Under the pieces are notes generated by a model, which was not told the DNA's origin, did no database searches, and saw nothing but the letters and a program-made list of their open reading frames with translations. Below, one piece after another: positions 5,228 through 5,994 of a stretch of DNA of 5,994 nt (the first letter of the stretch is position 1; each line of letters starts with the position of its first letter). This DNA comes from Dehalococcoidales bacterium (GTDB taxonomy: Bacteria; Chloroflexota; Dehalococcoidia; Dehalococcoidales; UBA5627), in NCBI GenBank assembly GCA_028706995.1, contig JAQTVR010000073.1, positions 1-5,994 of the forward strand. Direction: 5' to 3'. The position numbers and the translations under genes were made by a program.

Positions 5228-5814
5228 TTTTTAACAGTGCTATGAACGTAGAAGATATTTTTAGGAGATCCGGAGCCGTCCTCGAAGGTCATTTCCTGCT
5301 TACTTCGGGTCTTCACTCCCCTGTCTACTGGGAGAAATTCCGCGTTTTACAACACCCATGCTATACCGAGCAGCTTTGCCAGCTAATCAGCCGGAACTTC
5401 TCGAGATCTAACATTGAGATAGTAGCCGGCCCAACCACCGGTGGAATAATTCTAGCTCACGAGGTCGGCAGGCAGCTGGATGTAAGAAGCCTGTTTGCTG
5501 AAAAAGAGGGTGAAAAAAGGGTTTTTAAGCGCGGTTTCGGCGTCAAAAGGGGTGAGAGAGTGCTTGTCGTCGATGATATTCTGACTACCGGTAAATCCGT
5601 CCGGGAGGTCTTAGACCTGGTTAACGAACAGGGTGGAATAGTCGCCGGTGTCGGGGTGCTGGTTGACCGGTCCGAACAGGAACATAACTTCGATGCGCCG
5701 CTTTTCAGTTGCCTGCGTTCTGTAACTATCACCTATAACCCGCAGGATTGCCCGCTATGCGCCGCCGGTATCCCCATAATAAAACCGGGCAGCAGCGATC
5801 AGCCAACGAAATAA
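5224..5814 (+). CDS. pyrE: Orotate phosphoribosyltransferase
   Basis: PyrE joins orotate to PRPP to make orotidine 5'-monophosphate in de novo pyrimidine synthesis (cytosol). Seen: EGHFLLTSGLHSPVYWEKF (21-39), AGPTTGGIILAHEVGRQL (68-85), FAEKEG (91-96), the orotate/PRPP-contacting KRGFGVKRGE (102-111), and the PRPP loop VLVVDDILTTGKS (113-125). The C-terminus has DCPLCAAGIPIIKPGS (about 175-190). The CPLC..G.P..KPGS tail is typical of the thermophile/Chloroflexota-type PyrE rather than the enterobacterial one; the cysteine pair may bind metal or be structural. ATG 5224 overlaps the lepB stop as ATGA, which suggests translational coupling. Neither it nor the in-frame ATG at 5242 (codon 7) has a clear Shine-Dalgarno sequence, and 5242 is a fair alternative. 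The length (196, or 190) is normal. No PyrR-type leader attenuator is visible, as the gene lies within the lepB transcript. Confidence 0.95.
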   Translation: MIFNSAMNVEDIFRRSGAVLEGHFLLTSGLHSPVYWEKFRVLQHPCYTEQLCQLISRNFSRSNIEIVAGPTTGGIILAHEVGRQLDVRSLFAEKEGEKRVFKRGFGVKRGERVLVVDDILTTGKSVREVLDLVNEQGGIVAGVGVLVDRSEQEHNFDAPLFSCLRSVTITYNPQDCPLCAAGIPIIKPGSSDQPTK

Positions 5815-5834
5815 ACTAAAAATGGCAGGTTAAT

Positions 5835-5994
5835 ATGGATTCCGGTTTCATTATCGCCATTGTCATAGTGACTTCTTTTCTTGTTATACTATTGTCTTAT
5901 TATCTTCTTAAATGGCATTTTCAAACCAGGTTCCGCTATTGGCAGAAAAACGAAATAATTTCTCTTGAGCAGGAAAAACAAAAGATACGCCAGG
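5835..5994 (+). CDS. Membrane-anchored coiled-coil protein, N-terminal part (possible Holliday-junction-resolvase-like endonuclease)
   Basis: ATG 5835 opens 53 codons that run off the right edge. Residues 4-25 (GFIIAIVIVTSFLVILLSYYLL) are one strong transmembrane segment. What follows is charged and helical (FQTRFRYWQKNEIISLEQEK, then QKIRQ), the start of a coiled coil. This arrangement, with an F-x-x-W motif just after the anchor, resembles my memory of 'Holliday junction resolvase-like' endonucleases (Endonuc_Holl family) that also occur next to pyrE in Dehalococcoidia. The nuclease domain, if any, lies outside the window, so the name is tentative. RmuC- or RNase Y-like proteins have a similar N-terminal plan and cannot be excluded. 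AGG lies 5-6 nt before the ATG. The gene follows pyrE by 20 bp and is probably in the same operon. Confidence 0.7.
   Translation, partial: MDSGFIIAIVIVTSFLVILLSYYLLKWHFQTRFRYWQKNEIISLEQEKQKIRQ

Noticed and set aside
1..5994. CRISPR array, tRNA or rRNA genes, phage or transposase genes, defence system
   Set aside because: No regularly spaced direct repeats, cloverleaf-like segments or transposase/phage motifs were seen on either strand; almost all of the window is housekeeping metabolism.

Overview
The window looks like ordinary chromosomal DNA from a bacterium of the Chloroflexota, most likely a Dehalococcoidia relative. That placement is inference. It rests on the combination of a biotin-uptake protein (BioY), a stand-alone EF-Tu domain II-like protein, a ribD-ribE-ribBA-ribH cluster, and pyrE followed by a membrane-anchored protein resembling Holliday-junction-resolvase-like endonucleases. 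No 16S rRNA or other decisive marker is present. Base composition is moderate and no gene stands out as foreign.

Layout. Positions 1-433 (minus strand) hold a two-gene unit: a 77-residue coiled-coil/CxxC protein with a TTG start, then the first 57 codons of bioY, which runs off the left edge. A consensus sigma-70-type promoter (TTGACA, 17 bp, TATAAT) at 487-515 drives this unit. A divergent gene at 598-849 (plus) encodes an 83-residue EF-Tu domain II-like protein with an excellent Shine-Dalgarno sequence. It converges on the riboflavin operon with only 18 bp between the stop codons.

Positions 868-4325 (minus) form a compact four-gene riboflavin operon, transcribed ribD-ribE-ribBA-ribH with gaps of 7, 23 and 32 bp. 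Together the enzymes convert GTP and ribulose 5-phosphate to riboflavin, apart from the dephosphorylation step and the later RibF kinase/FAD synthetase, neither of which is encoded here. I see no FMN riboswitch ahead of it.

Positions 4326-4660 are a 335-bp divergent intergenic region. It contains a candidate ribD promoter that predicts a leaderless mRNA, a hairpin with a T-run on the minus strand, two imperfect palindromic elements of dispersed-repeat type (4426-4481 and 4491-4595), and a strong lepB promoter whose predicted start lies only about 3 nt from the lepB TTG codon.

Positions 4661-5994 (plus) hold lepB (signal peptidase I), pyrE (orotate phosphoribosyltransferase, overlapping lepB by 4 nt) and the start of a membrane-anchored coiled-coil protein that runs off the right edge, probably as one operon.

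I found no mobile-element gene, CRISPR array, tRNA or rRNA, and no convincing undescribed multi-gene system. The most interesting points are the paired leaderless or near-leaderless promoter predictions in the repeat-bearing divergent region, the interrupted palindromic repeat, and two poorly characterised small proteins near the left end.
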